Shown here in pieces: positions 1 through 12,228 of a stretch of 64,000 nt of DNA. The notes beneath the pieces are model-generated. The model was given only the letters and a program-made list of their open reading frames with translations, did not search any database and had not been told where the DNA came from. Origin of the DNA: Arthrobotrys musiformis (lineage: Eukaryota; Ascomycota; Orbiliomycetes; Orbiliales; Orbiliaceae); NCBI GenBank assembly GCA_036971715.1, contig JAVHJL010000007.1:3224001-3288000 (forward strand). Reading direction: 5' to 3'. A program made the translations under genes and the position numbers. Within the stretch, counting starts at the first letter, position 1, and every line of letters starts with the position of its first letter.

Positions 1-313
1 TAAAGAATAAACAAATGAAATGTATTCAAGACGAACTCCGAGTGTCTGTGCTTATGTGGAAATGCCGTCCACAAGAGAAGTGATAGATAAAAAAAAACTG
101 CAAAGCCGTGACCAAGAGAAATCGAAACGCCACCCATTTGATATGCCGTTAAAAGAATGACTAACTTTTGGAATTTGTTTGTTGTATGTGTGAAGAGTAA
201 CGGATGCATCGATGACGATGATGATGATGATAGATGATAGTGATGATGGTAACCGAAGAGGAAGATAGGAATGTTATGAGGAAAGCGGAGGGAAGGGTTT
301 AGCCATTGCAGAG

Positions 314-913
314 TCATAATTGCAACCACCACCTATCTACCCGTGAAATGGAGTTGGAGTGCTTTCGACTTCCGCTATGATGGCTGAACGTCTCCCTCTC
401 ATCGTCACTCTGATCATCACAGCTGCTGCTATTGCTGCTCCACAGTCCCTTGAAATGGGAGATCGATAGCCTCGGCCTGATTAGGTGCCTCCGTCTGGAG
501 GTACTCCCACTGTTTGAAGATATTGTTGTCACCGTACCCATCTGGTGATGTTGCGGCCGGACCGATGTTGGAGGCGCGGTGTCGTAGAATGGGGCTATTA
601 AAGATAGTTGATTACAAGGGTGTGTGGAGTGAAGGATTCCCATTCCATGAGGTGTCGATCGAGGTCTTACTGCGTCGTCGTAGAGTGACGCATATGGTAA
701 GACTGGGGAGGAACTACCAGACGACGTATAGCCGCAGGATGGTATTGTCGAAACGGGGGATTGAGATGGGCAACGGGGTATGATGTTGGCGCAGATGTTG
801 CAGTATGAGTGATTGCAGTTGCATCTTGTACAAGTGCTGTTAGACTGGCTGCATCGGCAGCATGTCCATTCGAATTCCATTTTGTTTTGTGGATATGTAT
901 GAAGAGATCCCAA
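314..913 (-). CDS. Small Cys/His-rich (zinc-binding-like) hypothetical protein
   Basis: Single-exon frame of 199 aa. The likely start is the internal Met12 (MEFEWTCC, near 880) because the cysteine motif begins directly after it; the first Met would add 11 residues. Near the N-terminus there is a compact pattern W-x-C-C-x2-C, C-x2-C-x-C-x-H-x2-C-x2-C, which is typical of short fungal zinc-ribbon-like proteins of unknown function. The rest is low-complexity Ser/Pro/Arg-rich and probably disordered, with an acidic patch (CDDQSDDERE) near the C-terminus. Function is not recognised. The cysteine pattern supports a real gene; the low-complexity remainder and lack of a known full-length family keep confidence moderate. 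Confidence 0.55.
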   Translation of the reverse strand: MGSLHTYPQNKMEFEWTCCRCSQSNSTCTRCNCNHSYCNICANIIPRCPSQSPVSTIPSCGYTSSGSSSPVLPYASLYDDAVRPRSTPHGMGILHSTHPCNQLSLIAPFYDTAPPTSVRPQHHQMGTVTTISSNSGSTSRRRHLIRPRLSISHFKGLWSSNSSSCDDQSDDERETFSHHSGSRKHSNSISRVDRWWLQL

Positions 914-1534
914 GTAAATGGTGCCCTTCTATAGATTCACACCCAGTCCAATTCCTCCTTTTCCTTTTCCTGAATGAATGTATATGATATATATTCGATC
1001 TAGTTATAAGCGTAGTAATGGTTGTAGTTTTACTAGTCGGTGACGTAGATATGAAAACGAAGGTAATAATATGTCGGCCTGAGTCGAAGATCAGGTTAAA
1101 TGGTGCATGGTCTATGCAAGATAGTGTGTGGTGGATCTGCCCGTCCTTATAAATCGGGGGCTAAAAAAGACTCCCAAAAGCTTGGTGCGATCCAAGCACC
1201 AAGAAAAGAAAAGAATAAGAAGAAAAAACAAAAAAAGAATGTTGAAAGAAAATTCCTTGAAGACAGGGGTGGTGAGCGGTGGGTTTGCTTGAGTGGGCCT
1301 TAGCCTCACATTCCTAGGACAAGGCCGGGGCACGCAAAAAAGTACGAACGAACACACCACCCACATTCTCCAATAGGGGGCTTGAACAGCGAATGATCGC
1401 AGGTTGATATGGCCACGAGAGAGCGGAGCTGCTTGAGATGGGCACCAAGAAACATTCTACTTGGGAGGAATATCGCGCACAGTCACACACATTTTCAGTA
1501 ATTAACCCCTTTGGACGGGTATTCTCTGCGTGAT

Positions 1535-1554
1535 GGCATGGCATGGCATGGCAT
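1535..1554. repeat. (GGCAT)4 tandem repeat
   Basis: Four perfect head-to-tail copies of the pentamer GGCAT in non-coding sequence. Confidence 0.9.
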
Positions 1555-4500
1555 TTCTCGAAGGATCTTAGGTGATCTTGGAACAGGATGTGTGGTGGAG
1601 TGATTGAAATGGACAAGTCCAACCAACCCCCTGCTTCGGACTAGGAGTGGCCCCTGCAGGCGCTCACCGTGAATGCTTGAATATGTGGACCAGGGTGTGT
1701 GCCTCCAACTGCTTGAAATGGGATGGTGTGAGGAAGAGTGAAAACCCACCGGCCTTCCAAGATAGACAAACGCCCCCCTTCGAGAAGACATATCGACAAG
1801 TCCTCATGGATAACGATCCCCTTTCGACAGGTGGTGAACGGGAGTTTTCTTCAAACCAGGCAGGTGATTTAAGATCAATATTGGTTCCCTTCTCCGGGGA
1901 TGTTGGAAGAATCCGATTGGGCAAATTGACAGCTCCCCATTTCCGACTGGAATGCGTTGGGCATGTTGTGACATCGATTCCACTAATTGCCAATTGCCTC
2001 CATACATTGACCTGCACATATGTACATACCAGCCCAATTTGTCTCTCTTTTGGGCCTATCATGTACATATGTACATGTAGTGTGAATTGTAGCTAATGGT
2101 TCAAAAGGGCGTGGTCGTGGCGGCCATGATCATGGTCGTGGTTCATGCACATGTATGTGATGTACTGCGTGTATTGCGTGTATGCAATGTGGGTATTGAT
2201 GTGGAGAGACGATATACGTCAGTCAGCCGACTGTTGACTACGGACAGTTACCTTGAACCACTTTCCAACGTTTTACGAGGGTGGAGGCCTCAAGGACGGT
2301 TTTGTGTGTGGACATACATACTTACATACGTGTACCGTAGGTCGCGCCGACACATCTCTGGCACATTTGGTGTTACAACTTGCTAGGAACGATAGGCTAT
2401 CGGCGAGGGGTGTCCATTTAGGCAGGAGCCAGCTGCAGCGCCGCCGCACTCTTTTTGTATCAATCGGTATCTCCATATGGCCATTCATCGCTTACAAACA
2501 GACGAGACAATCACTTCACCATCTTCGCCGGCATATGTATGTATGTGTAGTTACATGCATTTTTTGCCTCGTTCTGAACTATACATTATGCAATTGCATT
2601 GACCATGGCTGCACCCTTTTCTGATATACATTTGCAAAAGGAAGTAAAAAGGTGGCTTTGGAACCTACTATTAGATTCCACATTCATCGATCGAATATCA
2701 TCATCATCAATTCCTCAACCGAGGTCCAGGAATTGGCACGTCGTCGCCGTCGTCGACATAGTCAAAATTTGCTTAGCGTATAAGGGGGCGGGTGGGGGTA
2801 TACGGGTTCTAGGTGTTGACCCGTGATACCACGGAATCGGTGGCTTTGCCCACTCCAAATATGCAGTATATATTCGAGATCTAGAATCCCAAAGCTGTAG
2901 GAATTATGTTCTAAGGGGCTGGAAGAAATGATGCGTCCTGTACTACACAGGTCTTTGGTTTCGAAATCGAAGCGTTTCTTTTCCCGTGCGAGGCATAGGA
3001 TTTGCGAGGAATTCCATGTTGTGCATTGATCACTAGCATTTGTACCACCATATTCGTCGCGTGCCCATTCTTGAAGATGGCGAGTGGGCCTTTTGAAGTG
3101 TGAATACTCTCTTTGTTTCTTTTCCTGTCCATCCCCTCTCATCCCTTCCCCTCCCTTCATCAACGGCAGGGCCGAGCTCGCGAGTGGGAGAGCATACAAA
3201 CATGGCACGCAGATCATGACGATAATTGCATTCCTCGAGTTCGTAGCTGACGTACATACGTGATTCAACCCAATAGTGTACTAGCCAGCCTAGGTAATAA
3301 TTAATTCGGATATTTTGGATCGAATCGAGCGAAGGGGAAAACATTATCTCGGAACCATGGAGTCAGAGCTATACATGTTGCTAGCAACGTCAGAAGTAGT
3401 TGGCTTTCATCATAACGCCTGTTTCTGCGCAAGTACAAATCTATAATATGTAGGAAAACCGATAAAAAAAACATACGTGAAACAGTCATGCCGTTTCGAC
3501 TCCTATATATATTCAATTCGGACTCAACTCAAAGACATCTCGAACCGGCTAGAGTATTGGCGAACTAGGATCTGCGGAATCTGGGTTTTGTTACACTTAG
3601 AGTGAGAGAGTCGACCTGTTGGATCTGGATCTGGAACAAGATCTTTAACTTTTTGTCTAAATTCGATATAAGTAAGGACTTAAGTACCTAGGTATATATG
3701 TACGTTCTCTCGAATCAGTATATACGTATGTACATACATACTCGGCCATGGCATGTGTTTGGTAAACTATATTCCAAACCCGGCAGCTTACTAGATCTCA
3801 AGCTTTTGCTAGGCCTGGGGTCACTGCTTTTGCTGTCTAAGTGTATCGTACAATTCCAAAGCGTCTGATCACTGCAGATTTGGGGTCCTATAGACCTATA
3901 TAAATCTAAATCTAGTCCTTGGAATTCGAACTGTTATTTCGGAAATAATTATACCCGCCCTGCGCTGAGGCTTTCAAGATGGAATGTATCAACTGCATGG
4001 ATTCGGGGCTACAACTGCATCGGCCAGTTCGGATGCATGATGCATGCATCTGGGGAGGTCCAAGGCCGGCCATGTGGATGTGTTTGACAGCGGAGGCGGC
4101 GCCAGGCATTGTTGGACCTGTTATTGTATACAACTTGTTATATAACCTTATTGAGATTGAAGGGGTCGTGCTGCTGGTCGCACCGAACGTTTGAATTTTT
4201 CGGAGCATTCGTTGATGATTCAAATCCACCTGGTTGAATATAGTTATATTAATATTACATTCTAGCAATTACTTTAATCTTACAGTTTTTGCGAAAGATT
4301 AATGGATTTGACGGCGTAGGAGTGTATTGATGTTTATATGGAGCTCTAGATAGCCGGCATGCGGGCATTTAGTTTAGACCGACCGACGGCAGCACCGCGG
4401 CGCCGGCCATAAGAGCACCGATCCATAGAATCAAAAACCAGTTGCACGTGCCGTGCCGAAACGCCCAGCCTTGAACTACTTTGCTTCGATCGCCCGGGCC

Positions 4501-4561
4501 CGTGGATTCCGTCAAGTTAATTGTATGTATACGATTTGATCAAATTGAGGGCGGGCACAGT

Positions 4562-4586
4562 ATTCGATTCGATTCAATTCAATTTA
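4562..4586. repeat. Degenerate ATTCG/ATTCA pentamer run
   Basis: Two copies of ATTCG are followed by diverged ATTCA copies, in AT-rich non-coding sequence. Confidence 0.6.
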
Positions 4587-5637
4587 ATATTTCCAGCCGC
4601 GGCCAAATTAATGCGAAATTTCGAGATGATTGTTAGGCCGCGGGACATAGTGAGTTTTGCGCACCGCAATACGTACATACATACATCGACGTTGCAATGC
4701 AATGGTTAGCTGTGTCTAACAACTATGCAGCTCGAAAATCCGAAACTTGGCTAGTTGCGGTCAAACGGATCAGATCAGATGCACTTGTGGAATTCGAATT
4801 GTGTAATATCTTCTTGCACTTTGTATTGGTGTAACATTCGAATGTTCGATAGAAAGGGTATTTGAATTACCGACATGAGCGTTAACCGATAAGAGCATAT
4901 CGAGTAGACCCATACGAATACGAACCGCACCCTCCAGCTTCTGACTGGAGAATCGCCGTCGCACCATGCTGATGCCATTATAGCATCCTCCATTGCATGC
5001 ATAGCGAAGGGGCCAGCCGGGAAGAGCCCCCACAATTTGCTCATATTTCCCCAGGTTGCCAATGGTCCCACTTTTTCACATAGGAGTATAAACTAACTAA
5101 CATCTCGTTAGTTGCTAGCATGCTTACCAGGCTATTCCGTTCCCCGCATGAACGAATCGATTAAATCCGACATTAGTGCATATCCTACAACATCGCCAGG
5201 ACCTGGACCTGTTTAGTTCCCTAGCTCGTACCCCGGTTAACTTATCTGTGGCAGTATTGCTGCAATCTAACATGTTGGCGCTGTTGCGCATGCGAGTCAA
5301 CAGGCCAGGCCCGTGAAAAAGAAAGAAAGAGGGACCGAGAGAAAATTTCAGATCGAACAAGCGTGCAGTCCCAAGATACGGGAAGCTCGGTTCCTTTCAG
5401 ACCTACCTTTCCAGCCCTCGTCCGTCGCCCTTTGCCGGCTTGGTTTTGCGGTACAGGGTGATATTATAAGAAGCTGCCGTCTTCCGGACCTCGAACGACA
5501 TTTGCTCTTTCTTTTCAAATTCCAGTATCTGAGGCAAATATTTTAATCATCCATCCCCCCCACCGAATATTGATACTTTCTCTGGTCAGAACGAAAACAA
5601 AAGAGGACTTTGCCTTCGACCGATAGCAAACATAAAG

Positions 5638-8132
5638 ATGTACTCGACAGTCCTTATCGTTGGCGCCGGCGAGAGCGGTCTCTGCATGGGCGCCCAGCTC
5701 AAGAAGCAGTACAACATCGACGACTTTACCATCTACGAGAGAAGCGGTGATATCGGTGGGACTTGGTATACGAACACCTACCCAGGTAACTTACCGTTCT
5801 TGATCTGAAAAAATTTGCCCCCTCCCTTAATATATTAGTACACCAGTTGAGCCTAGGATTTTGTTTTTTGATTTTATTTAAATTTAAACTTAGTCGACCG
5901 CATTTCGCCTATTCCCGCCGTTGCGCGTGAGGTCGAATTATATTCTTAAGACTAACTGGCTAACCGTCTTATTATATAGGTGTGGCCTGTGATGTGTATG
6001 TCTAGTCTCCGTCCTTTCTATCCATCGATTGCAGCGTTCGCGGACCGGTTTCGCACTCGAACGGCCAAATGTGCACTCGACGACGCCATAATCAATCCCT
6101 GTCGCAGTCTCTCTTTTTTTCCTGCATTCCAACTGCTGCGGCGTTTGATAATGATTATCATATGCAAATTAATTCCTGCCGAATGAATCACTAATCAAAA
6201 TTATGTAACGCAAATCAACAGACCGGCTCTGTGCTACTCGTATTCGTTTTACCAAAACTCCGGATGGTCTTCTTTCTACCCACAAGGTATGCTTATTAGG
6301 TATAACCTTTACCCCAATCCTATATAGATCCAGTTAAATTAACTATATATCCTAGGCCCGGAGCTACACGCCTACTTCACAAAGTTCTGCGACGACAACG
6401 ACCTCCGCCGCCACTGCACCTTTAACACTGAAGTCGAAACCGCCGTTTACGACGAAGAACGGCAGGTATGGTCCGTCCGTCTACGACGTCTGGCGGTTCC
6501 GCACTGGGAGCAAGCTTCCGGTGAAGCGAAGAAGTCGCAGGCCGTCGGGAACGTTGGCGATACCTGGACCCATGAGTGCAAGATATTTGTATCTGCCGTT
6601 GGAGGGCTGGTTGAACCAGCTGATATCGATATAAAGGGTATGGAAGGGTACAAAGGGCAGATATTTCATTCTGCCCAGTGGGATCACTCTGTTGAATTGG
6701 ATGGGAAGGACGTCGTATTGATTGGCAATGGGTGTAAGCTCCCCCCCCCTATATGACTTCCATGGCCTCTTCGACATAGGGTACTGACATGGTTGACTGT
6801 AAGGTACGGCCGCCCAAATCATGCCCGCGATAGAGCCACAGGTCAAATCCGTGACCCAGATCGTCCGCTCGACGCACTGGATGCTCCCGCGTCCCAAATT
6901 CCCCGGAATCCCACCAGATACCTACGAAACCTGGTCGCCCCGGATCTTCCGGCTCCTTCCCGGCTCTCAAACCATAGCCCGCGCTTTAGTCTTTACCAGC
7001 ATTGAATCCGGTTGGCTGGCTTTCCGTCAGGGAAAACTGGGAGAAAGGATCCGTAATGCACAAGAGAAACGGAGCATAGCACATGTCAAACGTAACGCCC
7101 CCGAAAAATACTGGAACCTATTGATACCTACTTTTCCCATCGGATTCAAGAGAAGGATTTACGATGATACTTACCTCCCCGCTTTGAACTCCGAGAAAGT
7201 CACTTTGACAAAAGACGAAGTCACCCATCTTTCCGATAACGCAATCCATACCGCCTCAGGCGCGGAGTATAAAGCAGATGTAGTTATCATGGCTACCGGT
7301 TACAAAACAAACGAGTGGATTGCTCCGTTAGATGTGGTCGGCAGGAAGGGTGAAACTTTGTCACAGCACTGGAAGAAGATGGGAGGCCCAGCGGCATACA
7401 ATTCAACCGCAGTGAACGGGTTCCCTAACTTTTTTATGATCTTTGGACCTAATTCTGTGACAGGGCATACCAGCGTCATCCTGGCGACGGAGAATATGTG
7501 CCAATATGCTCTGAATATCGCCGGGCCGGTTTTGAAGGGCGATGCGAGCGAAGTGGAGGTCAAGCGGGGCGCTGAGGTCGAGTATAGCAACTGGATCCAA
7601 CAGACAATGAAGAAGACGGTGTTTAGTAGTACCACTAGGAAGGAGCACAAGTCGGTGAGTAAACTTCTCGTTACTTCTCTAATCATAAGCATCTATGGTC
7701 ACAGTTGAGGTGTCTGGCGCCGAGACAATCTATGGTCGCTAATGGAAACGTGTGAATGACAGTGGTATATAAGAGATGACGGCTGGAACTCGTCAACCTA
7801 CCCGTAAGTACCTATCGATATATCCCATTTACTATACGATAAGCAGGCCGTGTACTAATAAAGCATTTACTAGCCGCTCGCAAATTCACTTCACCTACCG
7901 CGCCTACTTCCCCACCTACGGGGACTGGATTGTTAAAAAGACGCCCCAGGGGATCTGGAAAACCAGGCTCCGAAAGATTCTCGTCCTATTCCTGATCTTT
8001 GGCGTCGGGGCAACGAACTTCTGGTTGAGGAACAGAGGGTTGAGCTTCACTGAAGTTACCAAGATCGGTGTCTCTTTATTGGCTGATTCTTTGGACAGCC
8101 TCTCGGCTTTGGTGAGGGCCAGTGTTCAGTAA
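5638..8132 (+). CDS. Flavin-binding monooxygenase, Baeyer-Villiger type
   Basis: Seven exons: 5638-5785, 5980-5995, 6222-6286, 6356-6733, 6804-7654, 7763-7803, 7874-8132, giving 585 aa with consistent phases. Class B flavoprotein monooxygenases use FAD and NADPH to oxygenate ketones or heteroatoms. Visible motifs: FAD Rossmann GAGESG (residues 9-14); GGTWY (40-44); a fingerprint YKGQIFHSAQWD (175-186) matching FxGxxxHxxxW[PD] with Tyr for the first Phe; NADPH Rossmann GNGCTA (200-205); ATGY (366-369). A hydrophobic segment at about 534-552 in the last exon could anchor the enzyme to a membrane, as in some fungal family members. Exon 2 is only 16 nt (residues VACDV). The gene converges on a Zn2Cys6 regulator ending at 8893. 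The substrate cannot be inferred. Confidence 0.9.
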
Positions 8133-8892
8133 ATACTGTAACTATATCCACTATGTATATTGTCCGTTTGACTGGCTCAGGGGAGTTGGCATCGCATCCA
8201 GTCTATTACATATGCCCTCAAGACCTCTCTAAAACTAATAACGAATGCTGTTGTAATATATATGAGCGAACGGCATCAGGACCGTCCGGTCGGGTAGCTT
8301 TATCAACAGCAGCATGGGGATTAATATAATGAATCATGAATATATATTCGAGTGGGCTACAAAGGTGGTTTTCAACCCGAGGTATTCCTTGTGAATGGTG
8401 TATTTGGAGTGGTATTAAAGAAGACAGGTAGAACGAATGAACAAGAAGAAGAACCGTTTTTGTTGGAAAAGACTCGCTGCATGTGGACGATACCGAACGG
8501 ATTCCGCGCCCTTGGGCACCCCTCGTCTTTTTGCGCCGGAGGTCGAGAGAAAACTACCTAAATATGAGGGGAAATTTCGAAAAAGAAGAAAAAAGGAGAC
8601 CTAAAAAAAAGGCCCTACCGACAGAAATAGAAGGGAAGGAAGGGGGAAGATAAGAAGAAAAGGAATTAAAAGCAAGGAAGAAGAGGAAAAGCTATATACA
8701 TACCCATAAAACCCGCCCTCCGTTTTGTGTAATTAATCGTACAAATTGAATTGGCCCGCCCAAAAAGTCAACGCCAGTTAAACCCAAATTCAATCAAGAA
8801 AAACGGTTCGTGCATCCCATGAAAAGAACACCGGCATTACCAAACACACTCCTTTCACTCCTGTTTGTAGGCTCCCTAAGATAGATAGGTTC
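8133..8892. other. Convergent intergenic region, shared 3' flanks
   Basis: About 760 bases lie between the stop codons of two convergent genes. They include a purine-rich tract (about 8577-8690) and no convincing coding frame. Both genes must terminate within it. Confidence 0.6.
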
Positions 8893-10463
8893 CTAGGACA
8901 GAGTATTCAACCCCGAATTACACTGCCCGCCACTCGAATTCACGCATTCGCCCACTCCAACTCCACATATCAACCCGTCCGCCAGCCCTCTAACCATATT
9001 AACAATCTTTAAACATAACGGGTTCCTATCACCCACCCAATTCCCCGTCGCGATACGCTCGATAACTCCTCTTCCAACCATATCCTTTGTGATCCTCATA
9101 TCTCTCCCTAGAACCATCCCATGCCGCGCTAACGATCGGATTTCTACCTGACCAAGGATATCCAATATCTTGTCCATTTCTTCGCTGACCACCTTTTTCG
9201 CCTGGGCGCGCGGCATAACACTGCTGGAGGTTTGCAGAAATTGGGAATACGCCCTTAATAACAATCCGAGCAACTGGCCGACATTCATCAATGTGGTGAA
9301 ACACATGTTGCAACTGGCGCATTTTAAACTCGTCTTGGTGATTTCGATCGCATTGGCGCTAATAGCTGTTATCTCCTCGAGACTAATAGGTGGAGGTGGG
9401 GTACTAAATGGTGTAGGAGGGGAGAGGTGTACGGGGTTATATATCATCTTTTTCAGCGTCATTATGGCGGAGAAGAAGTGAAGCAGACAGTCGCAGGTGA
9501 GGCCGAGGCTGGTTTCAGGGCTTATACCGAAGGCGGTCATATCTCGAGGGTTCATTGCTGTTCCAACTTCCAGAGGGATTTTGGTATGGTCTATTAGGTT
9601 CGATAGCATCGGCTGTGAGGAAGCGTTGGTGCAGTGGTGGTGGTGGGCTACTACGGCCGCTACCGCCACTGGGGCGACAACGGAAGGCGCAGAACATGAC
9701 GACGGTGTCGACGGATTCGGTAGCGGACTATCTTGTGACGGCGAAAGATCACTAAGAAGGGATGAGAAATCTATATTTTGGACGGAGGGGTCGAAGAGGG
9801 TGTCCAGATCGGTGGTGACGGTGTCGCTGGATCCCCCAAGACTGGGGTCGAAATGCGCTGCGCTATTCGACGAGCTTCTATTGGCCGGGTGTGGTATGCA
9901 ACCCCCGACGTGGTGGTTATGTCTACAGCCAGTCGCAGCTTGTCAGCATTATGCCATCGACGGTTCGGGGCGCCCGCGTGGGGGTTTTGGTTATTTTTTT
10001 TACCCATCGCCCGGCCCCAAGATATTCAGGTCCAACAGCCTGCTTTCGTCACCCATGAAGACGTTCCCTTCCAGCCATTGATTCGTGTTGCGTCCGTTGG
10101 TGTCGCCAGCGGAGATGTTGATGTAGCTATTGTCTCCCTTGATCATCGTGGCAGCTTGATGTGCTCTGAGGGCGTCACTTCTTCTCCGTTTTCTCGGTCT
10201 TCCCATCGTCTTCTGAAGGCTGTACACACAGGGGACACCGTCTCGAACACATCGTGAACATGCTGGATATTCGCCAGGGCACTTGAGCTTGCGGATACCT
10301 AGAAAAACACCAAAGATAGGTTAGTATGAATTGGGAAACAGAAACCCCCCCAAAAAAATATTCCCTGAATGATGGAAAAAGAGATAGAAATTTTAGAAGG
10401 TCAAAGGGCAAACCACATACGGCACTCGTCGCAAGCCTTATGGTGCTTTTCTTTGTCGGTCAT
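8893..10463 (-). CDS. Zn(II)2Cys6 transcription factor, AflR-like layout
   Basis: Three exons on the minus strand: 10421-10463, 10004-10298, 8893-9922; 455 aa. The first intron falls inside the zinc cluster, and only the spliced frame restores it: C-x2-C-x6-C-x6-C-x2-C-x6-C at residues 11-38 (CDECRIRKLKC...CSRC...C). A basic linker (GRPRKRRR) follows. The central region is Ser/Pro/Asp-rich. The C-terminal third has Cys-containing helices (CDCLLHFFSAI, CASCNMCFTTL) resembling the C-terminal domain of AflR-type regulators of secondary metabolism; this resemblance is from memory of the family and is tentative. It lies tail-to-tail with the monooxygenase at 5638-8132, so a regulator-target link is possible but not shown. 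Confidence 0.85.
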
Positions 10464-12228
10464 CGTGCATCAGCGCCGAGGAAAGATGCCACGGCAAGAA
10501 GCTAGATATAGGTCGTTCGTAGATAGATGAAATCAAATAGAAGATAAGTGCCCTCCAGAGGCCGCAGTTGTCGGATAATATACTGTGAAAGCCCAGTGAA
10601 ACTGGAGGCTCGAGAAAGGTCGGAGAGATGGTATCCTGTATAGGCTAGCTAAATGGTATCGACGGGTTGGGTTTGAAGTGGGAGTCGAATTGAAATTTGG
10701 AATCGAAAGGAAGAGCTTTGCTTTGTTCACTCGGAGAGTTCGGGAGGGTTCTGAATCCGAAGCCAAGCCAAACTGGGGCACGAATGGACTGATTTCCTGG
10801 TAACGTCCTTCGCCCGAACCATGAAACGAAAAATAAAAAATGGAGAATACAAAAATGCGACGCCCGGCTAGCTGTAGTTAGCTGTGGGGTGCAGGGCCGA
10901 CGGATTCGGTTGACGGGAGTTAAGTTGCAGTTGAGCGATGATGTCGAAATTTCGAGTCCAAAGTTAAGTTTCAGATCTATAAAATAGTGGTTGTCAAGAT
11001 ATGGGGAAGGAGGCCGGGACAGATCAGGCCAGGCCAGGGCGAAGGAAAGCTTTTTCGTCGTGCCTTTAAAACGGATTGATTGGGACTCGCGGCTTTGCTT
11101 TGGTTCGGTTTGCTTTGGCTTTGTCTGCATCCATCCATTCAAGTTTAGTTCAAGCACCAAGCCAATTACCCCAGAAAGCCGAACGGGAGTCCCTTCCTAT
11201 AATTCGACAGGGAAGGGAGGGAGAGGAAGAGCTCGAGAGTGAAAGCGAGAGTACGTAGCTGCACCTGCCATGGCTGCTCTGCATGCTGCTCTTCTGCTGC
11301 TGCGGAGGACGGGGCAGCCCAGGATGAGGCATGACAGGACAGATCGAGGAGGACATCTGTCATCGTTCAGAATAGAAATACCGGTTGGCCTCGGACTTTT
11401 TCTTTTTTGTCTTGAATTCAGGTATATAGTACTAGCAGCTAGCAGCTAACTTGCAGTTAGTGTAGGAGCCAGCGCATTCGCAGAGATAACAAGCATTAAT
11501 ATTGTCTCGAAGGAGAAGCGGCTTTTGGGTGTGAGATAGCGTCGTGCGACCTTTCCCTGCGTGGCACGAATGGTGGTTGGAGTGCCGTAAGTGTTATGTA
11601 ACAGGCCATCTCAAAGAGTGGGTGCTAGCGACCCCGGCTTGTAGCCGATGCACGGGACCCTGTTTGGGTAGGTTTCCTATATAATATTAGAAGTTTGGAG
11701 TTGCAGTTGGGTCTACGGACTTAGCTAGGCACTTGGCTCGAGAGTCAAGGGGAATTGGAATTCGATTCAAAGGGATGTTGCATGTTGATGGCAGTTGAGA
11801 GAGATATGTATGTGGGTATATATACTTACCTATATAACTAACATACAGGAAGAGGCAGGCTAGTCCTGAGGGGATATCGATATGCAAGTAAGTACTTAAG
11901 TAAGGACGTATGGACGTATCCGGCCTCCTCGAGTCCGCCCCGTGCAAGAGGCCCCTCCGCTTGGATCACCAGAACAAGGATACGTTTACCTATCCTATAT
12001 ATATATATATATACATTATATAAGTATATATCCTTGGGCCATGCAAGTTCTTGAGTATCAACCGGCGCAAGACGAGTACATGCATTAGACATTAAAAAAA
12101 CATTAGAACTCTATGGAGACAAAGCTATTCGAAAATGAAATAAAAGAGACAACCTGAACGCCAGCCGGAGATACCGAGAGATCTCAAGATAGAGGTATAT
12201 ATATGCATAATATCGCCATGGATCACAA
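10464..12228. other. Upstream region of the Zn2Cys6 gene, no gene seen
   Basis: About 1.8 kb between the start of the regulator (10463) and the stop of the permease (12229). Frames on both strands are short or low-complexity. It carries an AAGTACTTA-type motif at about 11887-11904 and a (TA)n tract at about 12000-12013. Confidence 0.55.

Larger units (their letters stand above)
914..5637. other. 4.7 kb spacer without a supportable gene
   Basis: Open frames here are short, overlap on both strands and have no recognisable domain. The stretch holds a (GGCAT)4 repeat near 1535, an A-rich run around 1200-1240, repeated ACATAC/GTATGT tracts near 2310, 3724 and 4671, and a degenerate ATTCG/ATTCA pentamer run near 4562. 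The last 200 bases are presumably promoter and 5' leader of the monooxygenase gene that starts at 5638. Confidence 0.6.

Noticed and set aside
1647..2096. 149-codon plus-strand frame overlapped by a 134-codon minus-strand frame
   Set aside because: Neither has a domain, signal peptide or coding-like composition, and both lie in AT-rich repeats.
2762..3268. 168-codon minus-strand frame
   Set aside because: No recognisable motif; irregular composition, overlapping alternative frames on the same strand, no supporting splice sites.
10645..11160. 171-codon minus-strand frame
   Set aside because: Composition dominated by Ser/Pro/Phe from a biased pyrimidine/purine stretch upstream of the regulator; overlapped by an equal plus-strand frame.
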